A stretch of DNA of 7,222 nt from UBA6181 sp016934015 (GTDB taxonomy: Bacteria > Bacillota_I > Bacilli_A > Acholeplasmatales > Acholeplasmataceae): assembly GCA_036584525.1 (NCBI GenBank), contig JAZHDG010000014.1:1-7222 (forward strand). The letters are read 5' to 3'. The notes under the pieces were generated by a model, which saw only the letters and a program-made list of their open reading frames with translations, did not search any database and was not told the DNA's origin. Below, piece after piece: positions 1-5,477 of the stretch. The translations under genes were made by a program, and so were the position numbers. Every line of letters starts with the position of its first letter. Within the stretch, counting starts at the first letter, position 1.

Positions 1-134
1 TAAGTGAATTTATTGGGTTAACGATTTCAGAAATTCAAGCAGTAATCGATGATAATTCAGATTTAAAGACAGGTGCTACCGGCTCTAGAGCACTGATTGA
101 TTCGTTATTATCTGCACTAAGTGAGGTGAACTAA
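1..134 (+). CDS. rnfG: RnfG, C-terminal end (partial): flavoprotein subunit of the Rnf electron transport complex
   Basis: The open frame enters from the left edge (first full codon at 3) and ends at TAA 132-134, leaving 43 residues. These contain D-L-K-T-G-A-T (codons 60-80), which fits the D-x-x-(S/T)-G-A-T flavinylation motif of RnfG and NqrC. In those families FMN is joined by a phosphoester bond to the last Thr, here codon 78-80, by an ApbE flavin transferase; an apbE gene lies in the same operon at 1980. RnfG is a membrane-anchored subunit whose FMN domain faces away from the cytoplasm. The motif is followed by a helix-like tail (ALIDSLLSAL) usual for the family. The order G-E-A with a 1-base gap to rnfE supports the call. 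NqrC is the closest alternative, but the downstream RnfB-type gene favours Rnf. Confidence 0.85.
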   Translation, partial: SEFIGLTISEIQAVIDDNSDLKTGATGSRALIDSLLSALSEVN

Positions 135-135
135 C

Positions 136-825
136 ATGACTGATGCTAAAAAAGTTCCAGCTAAAAAGATAGCTGAAAAAAATGAAGATTCACTTCTAAA
201 TATTTTTACTAAAGGTATTTGGAAAGAAAATGGCATTTTCGTGATGGTTCTCGGAATGTGTCCTGCACTTGCGGTTACATCAACTTTCGAAGGTGCATTT
301 GGAATGGGAATCCTTGTGTTCTTAGTACTTACAATGACTAATATTTCAGTATCTGCAATTAGAAAAGTAGTGCCAAATACTGTAAGAATACCCGTATATA
401 TCATTATCATTGCCACAGAAGTTACGATTATTAAGATGCTTGTTGATGCCTTTGCTCCTGCGCTAGCCGCTGAACTAGGTGTTTTCATTGCCTTAATCAC
501 TGTAAACTGTGTAGTCTTCGGACGTGCAGAATCATTCGCATCCAAAAATTCAGTGGTTAAATCTGCACTTGATGGAATGGGTGTTGCGGTTGGTTTTGGT
601 TTAGCACTCGTAATTATTGGATTCTTTAGAGAATTTTTAGGTACAGGCATGATTCAATTAGGTAAGATTTTACCACTTGGATTTGAATACGCTGTTTTGG
701 GCAATGCAGGGTTAGATAAATATGCATTTTCAGTACTTGTTCAACCTCCAGGAGCTTTCTTGGTGATTGGTTTTATTCTAGCCGTGATTGTTGCAGTTAG
801 ACAAGCAAAGGGGGCTAAGAAATAA
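136..825 (+). CDS. rnfE: RnfE: membrane subunit of the Rnf complex
   Basis: This 229-residue protein is hydrophobic, with about six membrane segments (roughly residues 33-50, 53-69, 84-104, 113-131, 147-167, 205-222). It matches the RnfE/NqrD family through G-M-C-P-A-L-A-V-T near residue 42 and N-C-V-V-F-G-R-A-E-S near residue 125. Cys42 and Cys125 are the family residues that, with two Cys from RnfA, hold a [2Fe-2S] cluster in the middle of the membrane; this cluster carries electrons across the bilayer during ion pumping. The start ATG is preceded by GAGGTG (124-128) lying inside the end of rnfG. The stop TAA overlaps the rnfA start by one base (TAATG), so the two are probably translationally coupled. 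The N-terminal 30 residues are Lys/Ala/Glu-rich and soluble. NqrD is the only realistic alternative. Confidence 0.93.
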   Translation: MTDAKKVPAKKIAEKNEDSLLNIFTKGIWKENGIFVMVLGMCPALAVTSTFEGAFGMGILVFLVLTMTNISVSAIRKVVPNTVRIPVYIIIIATEVTIIKMLVDAFAPALAAELGVFIALITVNCVVFGRAESFASKNSVVKSALDGMGVAVGFGLALVIIGFFREFLGTGMIQLGKILPLGFEYAVLGNAGLDKYAFSVLVQPPGAFLVIGFILAVIVAVRQAKGAKK

Positions 826-1397
826 TGAACTTAATTGCGATATTAATTTCTGCGATGATTATTAATAACATCGTATTGATGCAGTTCTTAGGTCTTTGTT
901 CATTCTTTGGTGTCTCAACAAAGATGAAATCTGTTCTTGGGATGGGTGCAGCCGTTATAGTTGTTATTTTCCTATCAGCAGCAATCACCTTCCCCTTATA
1001 CAAATATGTGCTAGTTCCTTTAGAAATTCAGTACATTGATACAATTGCATTTATTTTGGTTATTGCATCTTTAGTACAATTAACGGAATTAGTCATTAAA
1101 CGGTTTTCACAAAGTTTATATAAAGCGCTTGGTGTTTATCTTCCACTTATTGCAACTAACTGTGCGGTACTAGGTGTTGCATTAACTAACATTACGATTG
1201 ATCAAACTTATCTTGAAGCTTTATTTAATGCACTTGGTGGTGGTATGGGTTATGCATTTATCATCATTACGTTTACAGCAATTCGTGTCCGTTTGGATTC
1301 AGCAAGCGTTCCTAAAGCACTCAAAGGTATGCCAATAGCTTTAGTGACTGCTGGTTTAATGGCATTAGCATTTATGGGATTGGCAGGTATTATATAA
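825..1397 (+). CDS. rnfA: RnfA: membrane subunit of the Rnf complex
   Basis: This 190-residue protein is almost entirely membrane helices (about six) and has the usual family length. Signature segments are N-N-I-V-L-M-Q-F-L-G-L-C-S-F-F-G (residues 14-29) and A-T-N-C-A-V-L-G-V-A (110-119). Cys25 and Cys113 are the RnfA/NqrE ligands that complete the intramembrane [2Fe-2S] site shared with RnfE. RnfA and RnfE are inverted-topology homologues that form the core electron and ion path. A purine-rich Shine-Dalgarno, AAAGGGGG (807-814), sits 10 bases before the ATG. Both ends overlap the neighbouring genes by one base (TAATG each time), indicating one polycistronic message with coupled translation. 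Confidence 0.94.
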   Translation: MNLIAILISAMIINNIVLMQFLGLCSFFGVSTKMKSVLGMGAAVIVVIFLSAAITFPLYKYVLVPLEIQYIDTIAFILVIASLVQLTELVIKRFSQSLYKALGVYLPLIATNCAVLGVALTNITIDQTYLEALFNALGGGMGYAFIIITFTAIRVRLDSASVPKALKGMPIALVTAGLMALAFMGLAGII

Positions 1398-1609
1398 TGT
1401 GGACTAGTTATTTAATTTTAATTGGTATCATTTCAGGTTTTATTGGACTTTATATGTTTACGATGCATTTAAATAAGAAGATTGCAGTTCCTGAAAGTTG
1501 TAAAGCAGCTTATTTAGAAGCTCAATCTTGTGAATCATGTGCTTCTCGTGGTGGGGGTTGTGGTTTTAATGACGCCATCGAATTCATGAAGGAGGTAAAA
1601 CCGGAATGA
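1397..1609 (+). CDS. Small one-helix membrane protein with four cysteines; candidate NqrM-like iron-sulfur maturation factor for RnfA/RnfE
   Basis: The 70-residue product has one N-terminal membrane helix (residues 4-24), a Lys-Lys pair (27-28), then a soluble tail with Cys35, Cys45, Cys48 and Cys55, giving C-x9-C-x2-C-x6-C with a Gly-rich stretch before the last Cys. The start overlaps the rnfA stop by one base and the end overlaps rnfB by four (ATGA), so it is an integral operon member. I do not recognise the exact family. The layout (helix, Lys-Lys, S-C, about ten residues, Cys cluster) resembles NqrM (DUF539), a small protein needed to build the Fe site between NqrD and NqrE, the homologues of RnfE and RnfA. 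By inference it may deliver Fe to the RnfA/RnfE cluster. It could instead be a small Fe-S electron carrier. That it is a real gene is well supported; its function is tentative. Confidence 0.8.
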   Translation: MWTSYLILIGIISGFIGLYMFTMHLNKKIAVPESCKAAYLEAQSCESCASRGGGCGFNDAIEFMKEVKPE

Positions 1610-1923
1610 CCATTTTATATCCTTTTATCGTCCTTGGTGGACTTGGAATTATTCTTGGAATTATTTTGTCACTTGCTAACCAATATTTATCAGTAAAAGA
1701 AGATTCACGTATTGATGATATTGAAAAATTATTACCTAATTATAATTGTGGCGCATGTGGAACTCCTGGTTGTCGTGCGTTTGCTACTGGTATTGTGAAT
1801 GGTGAGGTTAAAAACCTATCGAGATGCAAACCAGGTAAAGTGGATAAGCACTTTAATCCTATTTTAGAGTATTTAAAGGACCATCCAAACCCGGATGGTA
1901 CTAAGAATGATGTGAAGATTTAG
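1606..1923 (+). CDS. rnfB: Short RnfB: membrane anchor plus a single [4Fe-4S] domain
   Basis: The 105-residue product has an N-terminal membrane helix (residues 4-24) and then the RnfB-type cluster motif C48-G-A-C51-G-T-P-G-C56 with Cys74 in R-C-K-P-G (C-x2-C-x4-C-x17-C). This is the N-terminal [4Fe-4S] domain of RnfB. Typical RnfB proteins are well over 150 residues and continue into ferredoxin-type C-x2-C-x2-C-x3-C motifs; none is present here. The frame ends at a clean TAG (1921-1923), and the next 57 bases encode no ferredoxin piece in any frame, so this looks like a naturally short form. A strong AAGGAGGT Shine-Dalgarno (1589-1596) lies nine bases before the ATG, inside the upstream gene. 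RnfB normally takes electrons from reduced ferredoxin on the cytoplasmic side, so entry here may need a separate partner. Confidence 0.85.
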   Translation: MTILYPFIVLGGLGIILGIILSLANQYLSVKEDSRIDDIEKLLPNYNCGACGTPGCRAFATGIVNGEVKNLSRCKPGKVDKHFNPILEYLKDHPNPDGTKNDVKI

Positions 1924-1945
1924 GACATTGATTGTCCTTTTCTTT
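1922..1945 (+). terminator. Weak rho-independent terminator or attenuator at the end of rnfB
   Basis: AGGACA (1922-1927) pairs perfectly with TGTCCT (1933-1938) around a five-base loop, followed by TTTCTTT. The stem is only six base pairs and starts inside the rnfB stop codon. The next gene starts about 35 bases downstream with no obvious promoter of its own, so partial termination that lowers apbE expression relative to the rnf genes is more likely than full termination. Confidence 0.45.
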
Positions 1946-1970
1946 ACTTGTAAAAAGTTTAAATGAAAAA

Positions 1971-1974
1971 GAGG
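1971..1974 (+). promoter_or_regulatory. Ribosome binding site that fixes the apbE start
   Basis: GAGG is separated by five T residues from ATG 1980. An upstream in-frame TTG at 1932 would add 16 residues ahead of the lipoprotein signal and overlap the terminator-like hairpin, so 1980 is preferred. Confidence 0.65.
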
Positions 1975-1979
1975 TTTTT

Positions 1980-3062
1980 ATGAAAAAAATACTATTGATT
2001 CCAATTTTAATTTTGATGTCTTTTATACTCATTGCCTGTCAAGAAAAGACGATGCCTATTAAGCTTACTTTGAGTGACTATATGTATACGTTTATTTCAA
2101 TTGATATTAAACAGGCACCTTTAGATATGGAAGAAGAAATCAAAGAAAACCTCCAACAAATCTTTCAGATGTACCATGAACTTGCTACAAATGAAGACCC
2201 ACTACCTGTGGATTCGACTTACTTAGAAAATATTTACTCTATTAACCAAAAGACTTTGCAAAAATTAGAAATTGATGAACCATTATACATGATGTTGAAA
2301 AAGTCTTTGGAATATCACGAATTAACAGAGGGTCACTTCGATGTTTCAATTGGAAAAATTATTGATGTTTGGAAAGAAACTATCCTTGATGAAATGACGG
2401 GATATGTGTTTGATGAAATTCCAGAAGAGGTATTTAATCAAGTTCTTGAAGATGTTGATAAAATTGAAGTCATTGATGAGCCATTTACATTGACAGAAGA
2501 ATCCGGAAAATATTACATTAGAATTAATCATGAGGATGTCAAAATCGACCTTGGTGCAGTAGCGAAAGGATATGCAACTCAAGTTGCAGCTGATTACATC
2601 CAAAGCTTGGGAATTCAAAATTATTCAATTACATCAGGTAGCAGTTCGATAGTATTGGGGAAGAACCCTGATCGTGATGGCGAAATTTTTATAATCTCCC
2701 TTGCTAATCCGTTAAGAACAGGTACTGATGATCGTTCATATGGCAAAGTTCATGTTAAAGATGCAAGTATAACCACAAGTGGGAATTATGAACAATACGC
2801 AACTTATGAGGGCTTAAGATATCATCATATTATTTCTCCTGCAACTAAGAAACCAATGCATTACTATCACACCATCACGATTATTGGTCAAGATGCGGGA
2901 TTGCTAGATGCTATATCAACAGCTATGCTTTCAATGTCTCCTGAAGTTCTTGATGCTTGGTTAGATTTGCATCAAGAAGAACTTGAAATCGAAGTCATTC
3001 GTTTTAATTATGATGGAAGCATAACAAAAAACTTAACAAATACTGAATTATTGGATGCGTAA
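1980..3062 (+). CDS. apbE: ApbE-family FAD:protein FMN transferase, lipoprotein
   Basis: The 360-residue product starts with a lipoprotein signal peptide: Lys-Lys, a hydrophobic run (4-17) and lipobox L-I-A-C20, so the mature protein should be tethered outside the membrane. The ApbE domain shows G-H-F-D-V-S-I-G (118-125), D-L-G-A-V-A-K-G-Y-A (190-199), S-G-S-S-S-I (219-224), T-S-G-N-Y-E-Q-Y (266-273), H-H-I-I-S-P (282-287) and D-A-I-S-T-A-M (310-316). The last segment holds the Asp and Thr expected to bind Mg2+. The family splits FAD and attaches FMN to Thr/Ser of D-x-x-(S/T)-G-A-T sites, and such a site is present in the RnfG tail in this window, its likely substrate. Ser286 stands where many family members have Asp (H-I-x-D-P); Asn/Ser variants occur, so activity is not excluded. 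The stop overlaps the longer possible start of the next gene. Confidence 0.93.
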   Translation: MKKILLIPILILMSFILIACQEKTMPIKLTLSDYMYTFISIDIKQAPLDMEEEIKENLQQIFQMYHELATNEDPLPVDSTYLENIYSINQKTLQKLEIDEPLYMMLKKSLEYHELTEGHFDVSIGKIIDVWKETILDEMTGYVFDEIPEEVFNQVLEDVDKIEVIDEPFTLTEESGKYYIRINHEDVKIDLGAVAKGYATQVAADYIQSLGIQNYSITSGSSSIVLGKNPDRDGEIFIISLANPLRTGTDDRSYGKVHVKDASITTSGNYEQYATYEGLRYHHIISPATKKPMHYYHTITIIGQDAGLLDAISTAMLSMSPEVLDAWLDLHQEELEIEVIRFNYDGSITKNLTNTELLDA

Positions 3063-3063
3063 C

Positions 3064-3549
3064 ATGAAAAAAATACGAAGTGTTCAAACAAGACGCGATA
3101 TTATATTTAGCGTTGCTCTATTTATTGTTGTTGGAGCACTTTTTGTGATGTTTAGATTATTTGCACTTAATTCGGATGCAACTCAAGCTTATGTTTATTA
3201 TGGAGATTTATCGAATCCGATAGTGACCATTGATTTTGCATATAATAATGGTGAGGGGAGAGTCATAAAAAATTATGATCAAGAAGTACCAAGCCAGTAT
3301 GGTCAATATCCAATTATTAATGAAGATGAACAAACCATTACATTGCTAGGTGATTATGAGATTAATAAAATCAGACAAATAGTCGTCATAAAATATGATT
3401 TTACTAAGAAAAGTGTACAAATTATTGAGGAACAAAGCCCAAATAATATATGTAGCAGAGAAGGAGAATCGACAGGTTGGCCACTCATATGTTTACCAAA
3501 TCGAGTTCGAGTAGAATTTGATACAAATGAGGAAGACTTTACGATCTAG
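3064..3549 (+). CDS. NusG domain II-containing membrane-anchored protein (EetA-like)
   Basis: The 161-residue product has a basic N-terminus (M-K-K-I-R, Arg10-Arg11), one membrane helix (about 13-31) and a predicted extracytoplasmic domain. The end of the domain, N-I-C130 then W-P-L-I-C143-L-P-N-R-V-R-V, is the signature of Firmicutes NusG domain II proteins; the two Cys could form a disulfide or bind a ligand. These are not NusG transcription factors. The family commonly sits beside apbE and Gx-transporter genes, and the EetA protein of the Listeria extracellular electron transfer locus belongs to it as far as I recall. ATG 3055 would add three residues and overlap apbE; ATG 3064 begins one base after the apbE stop. 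Neither has a strong Shine-Dalgarno, so coupling to apbE is likely. The molecular function is unknown. Confidence 0.8.
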   Translation: MKKIRSVQTRRDIIFSVALFIVVGALFVMFRLFALNSDATQAYVYYGDLSNPIVTIDFAYNNGEGRVIKNYDQEVPSQYGQYPIINEDEQTITLLGDYEINKIRQIVVIKYDFTKKSVQIIEEQSPNNICSREGESTGWPLICLPNRVRVEFDTNEEDFTI

Positions 3550-3555
3550 GGGAAT

Positions 3556-4062
3556 ATGAATATTCGTAAAATGACATTGCTCGCCAATCTTTTAGCGATT
3601 GCAATTGTCTTAAACATAATTGAATCTGCTTTCCCGATTATTCCTGTTCCTGGGGCAAAACTTGGGTTTGCAAATATTGTGACACTTGTTGTTCTATATA
3701 TATATTCTTTTAAGGACAGCAGCATACTGACCATTCTAAGAGTTCTTTTAGTCGCTTTGTTGAGTGGGAAATTACTTGGACCTGTATTTTATATGAGTTT
3801 AGCAGGAGCTCTTGCTGCCACAGTTGCCATGGGACTTATGAAAAAGACTAATTTTTTCGGTATGATTGGTGTCAGTGTCATCGGTTCAATTTTTCATTGT
3901 ATTGGTCAAATTGTAGCGGGTATTTTTGTGATTGGAAGTACCGCAATCATTTGGTATTTACCAATTATGTTATTTCTAAGTATACCTTCCGGTGTCTTAA
4001 CAGGGATTATAGCAAAGAGATTTGTTGCAACATGGCAAACATGGCATAATGAGATTTCTTAA
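3556..4062 (+). CDS. Gx transporter / HepS component I family membrane protein (EetB-like)
   Basis: The 168-residue product is highly hydrophobic, with about five membrane segments. Its hallmark is P-x-x-P-x-P-G-A-K-L-G-F-A-N-I-V-T-L (residues 27-44), characteristic of the family named heptaprenyl diphosphate synthase component I or Gx transporter. That enzyme name is historical; the fold resembles substrate-binding S components of ECF transporters, and the EetB protein of Listeria belongs to this family as far as I recall. No catalytic prenyl synthase partner gene is present here. AGGGGA (3548-3553), overlapping the previous stop, is very close to the ATG; Met6 at 3571 is an alternative start with a spacing that is too long. 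It closes the redox operon. A role in quinone or flavin-linked extracytosolic electron transfer is inferred from its neighbours. Confidence 0.82.
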   Translation: MNIRKMTLLANLLAIAIVLNIIESAFPIIPVPGAKLGFANIVTLVVLYIYSFKDSSILTILRVLLVALLSGKLLGPVFYMSLAGALAATVAMGLMKKTNFFGMIGVSVIGSIFHCIGQIVAGIFVIGSTAIIWYLPIMLFLSIPSGVLTGIIAKRFVATWQTWHNEIS

Positions 4063-4088
4063 AATTTAAGTGATTGTATGAATAATAC

Positions 4089-4117
4089 TTGATTAAAGTA
4101 TTTATGAATGATATAAT
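4089..4117 (+). promoter_or_regulatory. Sigma-A-type promoter for rpmE
   Basis: TTGATT (4089-4094) and a perfect TATAAT (4112-4117) are separated by exactly 17 bases. Transcription would start near 4124, giving a leader of about 45 bases. The -35 box overlaps a 7-bp dyad, AATACTT/AAGTATT (4084-4090 and 4096-4102), which could be an operator. Confidence 0.8.
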
Positions 4118-4133
4118 ATCTTCGCAAAACTTA

Positions 4134-4153
4134 CTATGACCAATTGGTTATGG
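4134..4153 (+). promoter_or_regulatory. Hairpin in the rpmE leader, candidate L31 autoregulatory element
   Basis: In RNA, bases 4134-4141 can pair with 4146-4153 (eight pairs, two of them G-U) around an AAUU loop; the core ACCAATTGGT (4139-4148) is a perfect palindrome. The stem ends two to three bases before the purine-rich Shine-Dalgarno, so a protein bound here could block initiation. Ribosomal protein genes are often controlled by their own product in this way. That L31 binds this hairpin is an inference. Confidence 0.45.
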
Positions 4154-4168
4154 CGGAAGGAGAAAATT

Positions 4169-4393
4169 ATGAAACCAGGAATTCACCCTAAATTTAACGT
4201 ACAAACTGTTAGATGCTCAACATGTGGATTTGAACACGAAGTTGGTTCAACTGCGAATAATATTCGCATTGATACTTGCTCAAATTGTCATCCTTTTTAC
4301 ACAGGGCAACAAACGTTCATTCAGGCTGCTGGACGCGTTGAAAAGTTCAATAAGCGCTATGGTCTAAACGAAAAGAAGCAAGACAACAAATAA
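4169..4393 (+). CDS. rpmE: Ribosomal protein bL31, zinc-binding type
   Basis: The 74-residue product begins M-K-P-G-I-H-P-K-F, the usual L31 opening. It carries C16-S-T-C19 and C37-S-N-C40, the paired CxxC motifs that bind zinc in the C+ form of L31, followed by H-P-F-Y-T-G (41-46) and a Lys-rich tail. L31 bridges the large and small ribosomal subunits. AAGGAG (4157-4162) is six bases before the chosen ATG. An in-frame ATG at 4136 would add eleven residues and run through the leader hairpin, so it is rejected. The gene has its own promoter and terminator, making it a single-gene unit. No Zur-like dyad was recognised. A second, zinc-free L31 gene may exist elsewhere but cannot be judged here. 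Confidence 0.96.
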   Translation: MKPGIHPKFNVQTVRCSTCGFEHEVGSTANNIRIDTCSNCHPFYTGQQTFIQAAGRVEKFNKRYGLNEKKQDNK

Positions 4394-4417
4394 CGTGATC
4401 ATACATCACGTTTTTTA
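4392..4417 (+). terminator. Rho-independent terminator of rpmE
   Basis: AACGTGAT (4392-4399) pairs perfectly with ATCACGTT (4405-4412) around a five-base loop, and six T residues follow from 4411. The stem starts in the rpmE stop codon. tdk begins only 30 bases later with no clear promoter between, so some read-through or a promoter inside rpmE must feed tdk. Confidence 0.85.
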
Positions 4418-4431
4418 TTAAAATTCGAACG

Positions 4432-4438
4432 AAAGGTG
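4432..4438 (+). promoter_or_regulatory. Ribosome binding site that fixes the tdk start
   Basis: AAAGGTG lies nine bases before ATG 4448. An in-frame GTG at 4436 forms part of this site, so it cannot sensibly be the start, although it would open a frame four codons longer. Confidence 0.7.
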
Positions 4439-4447
4439 AACCAAATC

Positions 4448-5038
4448 ATGTATCATACCTATAAGAATGGATTTATTGAAGTTGTATGTGGACCAATGTT
4501 TGCTGGAAAAACCGAAGAACTTATTCGCCGTATAAAAAGATTAGAATATGCGAAACAAAATGTTCTTGTTTTTAAACCTAAAATTGATACTCGATATGCT
4601 GTAGGTGAAATTGTTTCACATAATTTAAGTAAAAAACCATCTATTATCATTGATAAAAGTGATGAAATTCTTAAATATGTCAAAGAAGATACAGACGCTG
4701 TAGTGGTTGATGAGGTTCAGTTTTTTGATGATGGAATTATTGAAATTGCTGAAAATCTCGCAGATCAAGGAGTACGCGTGATTGTTGGTGGATTAGATCG
4801 TAATTTTAGAGGAGAACCGTTTGGTCCAATGCCAGAATTGCTTGCTCGAGCTGAATTTGTGACAAAACTTACTGCGATATGTGTAAAAAGTGGTTTACCA
4901 GCCACAAGAACACAAAGAATTATTGATGGTAAACCAGCACACTATAATGATCCTACGATTTTAGTTGGTGCTAATGAGTCTTATGAGCCTAGATCAAGAC
5001 ATTACCATGAAGTCCCAGGAAAACCCAAACGTAAATAA
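4448..5038 (+). CDS. tdk: Thymidine kinase, type II, lacking most zinc-site cysteines
   Basis: The 196-residue product matches type II thymidine kinases, which phosphorylate thymidine with ATP in the dTMP salvage pathway. Visible motifs are the P-loop G-P-M-F-A-G-K-T (15-22), D-E-V-Q-F-F (88-93) with catalytic Glu89, G-L-D-R-N-F-R-G-E-P-F (115-125), and the lasso region with R-T-Q-R-I-I-D-G-K-P-A. Length is typical. The oddity is the structural zinc site: family members usually have C-x-x-C before A-T-R-T-Q and C-x-x-C in R-C-R-H-C-H near the end. Here these read C145-V-K-S148 and R-S183-R-H-Y186-H, so three of four ligands are gone. All nucleotide-binding motifs are intact, so the enzyme is probably active. 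Transcription probably continues into tadA, which overlaps the 3' end. Confidence 0.95.
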   Translation: MYHTYKNGFIEVVCGPMFAGKTEELIRRIKRLEYAKQNVLVFKPKIDTRYAVGEIVSHNLSKKPSIIIDKSDEILKYVKEDTDAVVVDEVQFFDDGIIEIAENLADQGVRVIVGGLDRNFRGEPFGPMPELLARAEFVTKLTAICVKSGLPATRTQRIIDGKPAHYNDPTILVGANESYEPRSRHYHEVPGKPKRK

Positions 5039-5474
5039 ATTTATGCGAGCTGCTCTTGAGCAAGCAAAGAAAGCTGCATTAATCGATGAAGTTCCTGTTG
5101 GAGCAGTTGTAGTATTTCAAAATAAAATTATTGCACGTGCATTTAATAAAAGAGAAGAAACTCAATCATTTCATGCACACGCTGAGTTCCTAGCGATGAT
5201 GAAGGCTGCTAAAAAACTTGGTAGCTGGCGATTGGAAGATTGTGATGTCTATGTTACAATGGAACCGTGTCCTATGTGCGCAGGAGCAATGATTCAAGCT
5301 AGAATAAAAAATCTATATTATGGCACGTCAGATCCTAAAGCTGGTGTTGTTGGTAGCGTGATGAATTTACTTGACTATCCATTCAACCATCAAATTCATG
5401 TTGAATCTGGTGTAATGGCTAATGAAAGCCAAATTCTAATTAAAGAATTTTTTAAAGAGTTGCGAAAAAAATAA
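5007..5474 (+). CDS. tadA: tRNA-specific adenosine deaminase
   Basis: The 155-residue product is a zinc-dependent deaminase that converts A34 to inosine in the anticodon of tRNA-Arg(ACG). E-V-P-V-G-A-V-V-V (28-36), H58-A-E60 (zinc ligand and proton-shuttling Glu) and P-C88-P-M-C91-A-G-A (zinc ligands) are all intact. The G-S-V-M-N-L-L and F-N-H-Q segments (116-128) are typical of bacterial TadA rather than other cytidine-deaminase-fold enzymes. The start is uncertain: ATG 5007 overlaps tdk by 32 bases and gives the usual N-terminal length, while ATG 5043 would sit four bases after the tdk stop. Neither has a good Shine-Dalgarno, so translational coupling to tdk is likely. An upstream frame opening at 4965 is not favoured. 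The SRP RNA begins just past the stop, an order also seen in Bacillus. Confidence 0.94.
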   Translation: MKSQENPNVNKFMRAALEQAKKAALIDEVPVGAVVVFQNKIIARAFNKREETQSFHAHAEFLAMMKAAKKLGSWRLEDCDVYVTMEPCPMCAGAMIQARIKNLYYGTSDPKAGVVGSVMNLLDYPFNHQIHVESGVMANESQILIKEFFKELRKK

Positions 5475-5477
5475 AAA

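Noticed and set aside
117..650. Minus-strand open frames opposite rnfE, apbE, tdk and others
   Set aside because: They are low-complexity shadows (Ser/Thr/Ile-rich) of well-supported genes and lack ribosome binding sites or family motifs.
1397..1923. The 70-aa gene and short rnfB as two halves of one frameshifted RnfB
   Set aside because: Each has its own membrane helix and Cys motif, rnfB has a strong Shine-Dalgarno, and the 70-aa Cys spacing is not ferredoxin-like.
1932..1979. Longer apbE reading frame starting at TTG 1932
   Set aside because: It would put 16 extra residues before a good lipoprotein signal peptide and overlap the hairpin; ATG 1980 has a GAGG site at suitable spacing.
4060..4075. 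CTTAAAATTTAAG inverted repeat as a terminator of the redox operon
   Set aside because: The repeat is all A/T apart from its ends, has almost no loop and no following T run.
4136..4168. Upstream ATG in frame with rpmE
   Set aside because: L31 proteins begin MK-x-GIHP, the strong Shine-Dalgarno serves ATG 4169, and the extension covers the leader hairpin.
4965..5006. Longer tadA frame beginning inside tdk
   Set aside because: The extra residues (M-V-L-M-S-L-M-S-L) do not resemble TadA and are the shadow of the tdk frame; 5007 or 5043 fits the family.
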